Below are positions 60,480-64,000 of a stretch of DNA of 64,000 bases, one piece after another; position 1 is the stretch's first letter, and every line of letters begins with the position of its first letter. Position numbers and translations under genes: made by a program. Origin of the DNA: Physcomitrium patens (lineage: Eukaryota; Streptophyta; Bryopsida; Funariales; Funariaceae). The notes beneath the pieces are model-generated. The model saw only the letters and a list, made by a program, of their open reading frames with translations, searched no databases and was not told where the DNA came from. The stretch is from the NCBI RefSeq assembly GCF_000002425.4, contig NC_037264.1:14105262-14169261 (forward strand), given 5' to 3'.

Positions 60480-63250
60480 TAGGATTATCAAAGTATTCAA
60501 GGTTTGGTTGAGTTCTACAAATATATTTATATGGAGTATCAATATCAAATATAGCTATTCTAAATATTTAATCATCATACTTGACAATGGAGTAATATGC
60601 ACTACGGAATGAGTTGTTAGACATCTTGCAAGTAGTGTGTTGATGGATACTAATATAAGACTAGAACTTTGTGGAAAAAAAAAGTAAAAATTTGAATATC
60701 TATAGCTTTTTTATTTCAATAAATTAATGTTGGCTCAATATTTTTATTAGATAATTATTGTAGATTGAAGATATTTTTTTCTTATCAAATTTGAATATCA
60801 AATATAATTAGATTTAGTTGGAGTATCAAAAAAAGAGATGATACTTGTATAATGGTGAAGTTGGATTGTATCTACACCTTCACTTTATTAAAAGTAATAA
60901 CCACTAAAGCTAATTACTTATTATTAAGAGATAGTAATTACTCAGACCACTTTGATATATGGTAATAGGTATGGCTCCAACCTAAAGCAAAGCTAAAATC
61001 ATCATATATTATAAGTAAACACTAAATTACAAAAAAAGTATAAAATATGATTTAGAATATATGAATATTATATCTATTCTTATCTTTTTATAATAAGTTA
61101 TATTAATATAAAATTCTATCGAAGGTACTATAGAAATAAAATAATCAAATAAAGATAAGAAGAAGCCTAGTTACAAGTACAACTTGCCACAATCATGACT
61201 ATCCTACAATATAATTTAAATGATTTGATGTACCAAATAATAATAACAAAATGTGTCAATAGACTACAATAATATAAATGTAAGAAAGTAGATGGAAAAA
61301 ATCTATGTTAATATCTAAAATAACAAAAAATAAAAAACCAATGTACAAGGGTGTTTTTTTAATTGAATAGAAAAAAATCTAATACATTATATATTATAAA
61401 ACTGGTTGACATCAATAATTAGTTTACATCAATTAAGTAACTTTTGACTTTATTTTCTAAGAATTTTACAACCAACTATATGCAATCTATCTAACCACTA
61501 ATATAATATAGGAAAAAAGTAATCAAGTGATAAATTAAATCTCTCAACATTTGGATATATCTATAAAGAAGAGCCTTTAAATTCCCACTATCATTACAAA
61601 ATTAACAACTACCATGAAAGATATATAGATGGACAAATCACTAGGCTTGAATGGCATTATTTTAGAGTTTTATCATATATTCTAAAAAATAATCGAGCTA
61701 GATTATTTAATCATGATTCACAAAAGTATTAATTATAATTGTCTAGCTTTCAAAGTAACAAAAGAGGTGATAGAATTATTACATAAGAATAGAATCCACT
61801 ACAATTTCACCAACTAGTGATTAATTATTCTTCTAAATATATGATATAAGATTTATAAAAAAGTAATACAAAGATACCTTCAATCTGTATTCATGAAGTT
61901 TATTAGCATAAATCAATTTATCTTCTTACTTGTGCAATTCATTCTAAATAATCTCTATTCACTCACAAAACCATGACATAGGTAGACAAGTCAATTTAGC
62001 CTTTCTTCTTCTTCAAACAAACTTGACTTCTTAAAGACCTAAAATATAATAGACTCAAAGTTTTGTTCTAGACAATGATAAATATGGACTTCTTTGGAGT
62101 CTTTATGTACATGAATTATCTATTTTTTATTGATATAGGTAAGTGTGTAAAGATAAATGGCTTATTATTAGAATCCTTTAAAATTGAAAGAGGAATATTG
62201 CAAGATTTCTTTCTTGTGCCTTACTCATTTCTGAGTATTGCCAAGGCTTTTAATGCTATGATTATAAAGGAGATAGAATTTGGTGCAATTAGTAGCATTC
62301 AATTACAAATAGCTAATTGACAATAAGTCATGGCATAATATACAGATAATACTTCCTTCACCTTACAAGATGAAGAAGAAAAAAATTTAAAAACTATGTT
62401 CATACTTTAGATATTTTGCTTAAGATCAAAGCTTGTTTGAATTTGAATAAATCCAATGGCCATTGGAAGAACCACCAAGATTTAATTTGTCTCCAATAGA
62501 TAAATAGATTTGATATATCCTTGGTAGATGAAATTAAAGTGAGTAAACTACAAAAAGCATTATTTGAACTTTTCTTCACCTATTTTGATATAAATAACTT
62601 CTTTCAACAAAAAATCAATAAAAAATTATCTCATTGATATACAACCAAATTTAATTCTACATGTTGTAAAATAGTGGTAAATATTATCTTCTTTTTAGTA
62701 ATATTTTTCTTCATGTTAATATAAGGAAGAAAAAATAAAGATATAATAAAGATTAAAGCCTCACTTAAGAATTACCTTACAAGTGGGACCAAAAAATGTA
62801 CCTTCAATAAGATTTATTGGCTTCAATGTTTCTAATTTATCAACAAAAGAGGTATTAATTTAATTAAATTAGCCAATGTGGTAGCATTAATAGTGATAGA
62901 TAATAAAAGGCTTTAAACCAAATAATTCCAATCTCTTCTTGATATTACAACATTAACTTAGTATAATTTAAATATTATAAGAAATAATAACAACCAAGTA
63001 TAGAATTTTTCACTCTCTTATAATACCAAAGCCAAAAATGGTCCATTGTATAGAACAAGATTGCAACCATGTAAAAGATGCTTCTCTCAAATATTGTATA
63101 TATTTCTCTAGTATGCTATAGTAAGTGATTCAATTATAGTATATAGCACTACTCTACTATATCAACTATCAGTCTTAGATTCTTGAATGTTAGGGCAACT
63201 ATCTTATATAAGAAAAGATTACAATTATATAATAATATATGGATAAATCA
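60480..63250 (+). mobile_element. LINE relic with endonuclease and reverse transcriptase remnants
   Basis: The plus-strand translation shows the end of an apurinic-type endonuclease (about 60,500-60,960, with a final DSNYSDHFDIW motif). It is followed by a non-LTR reverse transcriptase: the finger region (about 61,560-61,800), a QSxFL-like motif near 61,910, and an open 81-codon stretch at 62,075-62,320 with KINGLLLESFKIERGILQDF and LFLSIAKAFNAMI-like motifs. The C-terminal part follows (about 62,500-63,200, with KASLKNYLTSGTKK). This order and the absence of LTRs indicate a LINE, probably L1-like. Stops and frameshifts are frequent, and the YADD site lies just past 62,320 in broken form. The 5' and 3' ends are not defined. 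Confidence 0.75.
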
Positions 63251-64000
63251 AGAATTTATGGACTTTTTAAAAGTCTAATAATATTTTGAACTAACTTTGG
63301 TAAAAATAGCATTTGAGAAGTATTAAATACTATACTTATGCAATAATGAAAATCAATCCTATTGACTCTAATTTCTTAAATATATAATAAAGAGTGGATG
63401 GAATTATTTTTTAGAGATGATGTTAAGAAGTTTGAAGTAGTGCGGCAAGTAATAAAAACTTTCTAATCCAATACTAGCCTAACCAAAATTTAAATACTAA
63501 CATAGGTTAAAACTTACACTAAGTATGGTACTACTTATAGTCTAATAGAACTTACTCAAGTCTAGTGATAGTATTGGAATTGATAGTATTCTATTATATG
63601 AAGTCTTGCTTGTGCATGCATTGAATACTTAGTTGTAGAAGGTAAAATAGAAATTGTAACAACAAGGTCTTAATAATTTTAATAGAATCCTAAATAAATT
63701 CCAATTAAAGATTAAATCTTGAACCTTAAATATACTCATAATCAATCCTACATCAAATTGAAATCTTAATATTAATAATCAAGCTGTAGATTTCAATTCA
63801 AAATTTTTATATATCTCAATTTTTAAGTTGATAGGAAAGATAAAAAATTTAAAGAAGATTGAATTCACCAAATAGAAGATAAATCCTAAAATTTACTTAG
63901 ATGTTGGCCAGCCTCCTTTTTCAACTATGATACTAATCTTCAATCACCAATATGTCTTAATTATACCATTAAATAACTTTTAATTGTTTTATAATTATTC
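63251..64000. other. AT-rich stretch to the window end, unassigned
   Basis: There is no feature beyond short AT-rich runs. It may be the 3' part of the LINE or a different decayed element. Confidence 0.35.

Noticed and set aside
1..64000. CRISPR arrays, bacterial operons, ribosomal RNA and tRNA genes
   Set aside because: No regularly spaced repeats with unique spacers, no tRNA B-box word in a suitable context and no rRNA core words were seen. All evidence is eukaryotic.

Overview
The window looks like nuclear DNA of a land plant, most probably a moss of the Physcomitrium type (inference). The reasons are a COL6/COL16-like CONSTANS-LIKE gene with one B-box, a large homologue of the plant NCoR-like protein POWERDRESS, GT-AG introns of a few hundred bases, and AT-rich blocks of heavily decayed chromodomain Gypsy, Copia and LINE retrotransposons. 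No species assignment can be proved from the sequence alone.

Layout. Bases 1-29,370 are AT-rich retrotransposon graveyard. Copy A is a strongly decayed plus-strand Gypsy chromovirus (1,270-6,957). Its 5' side is fused to a Copia RNase H relic, and its 3' LTR is followed by two further truncated LTRs. A solo minus-strand LTR of the same family lies at 8,752-9,357. Copy B is a minus-strand relative (15,586-27,540). Copy C is the best preserved (16,305-22,691, plus strand, 560-bp LTRs) and is inserted into copy B just after its chromodomain, with a 5-bp target duplication. Bases 29,371-54,358 form a gene island of ordinary composition, interrupted by an AT-rich stretch at 43.2-46.1 kb. It holds a nine-exon POWERDRESS-like gene (33,199-42,383, about 2,515 aa, three SANT domains) and a three-exon CONSTANS-LIKE gene (48,574-50,796, 495 aa), both on the plus strand. 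From 54,359 to the end the DNA is again AT-rich: a Copia element with 182-bp LTRs and a target duplication (54,359-58,984), then a LINE relic with endonuclease and reverse transcriptase remnants (about 60,480-63,250).

How it fits together. The two genes are nuclear regulators: a SANT corepressor protein, whose Arabidopsis homologue works with histone deacetylase HDA9, and a B-box/CCT transcription regulator. Nothing in the sequence shows that they act together. The element blocks share one decay signature, C-to-T and G-to-A transitions that create stops from CAA, CGA and TGG codons, as expected for methylated and silenced DNA.

Most noteworthy: a small extra open reading frame downstream of the chromodomain that is recognisable in all three Gypsy copies; a run of roughly 51-bp repeats, each carrying a heat-shock-element-like motif, at 14.3 kb; the nested insertion and internal inversion in copy B; and long homopolymers and (TA)n runs that grew at defined element positions.
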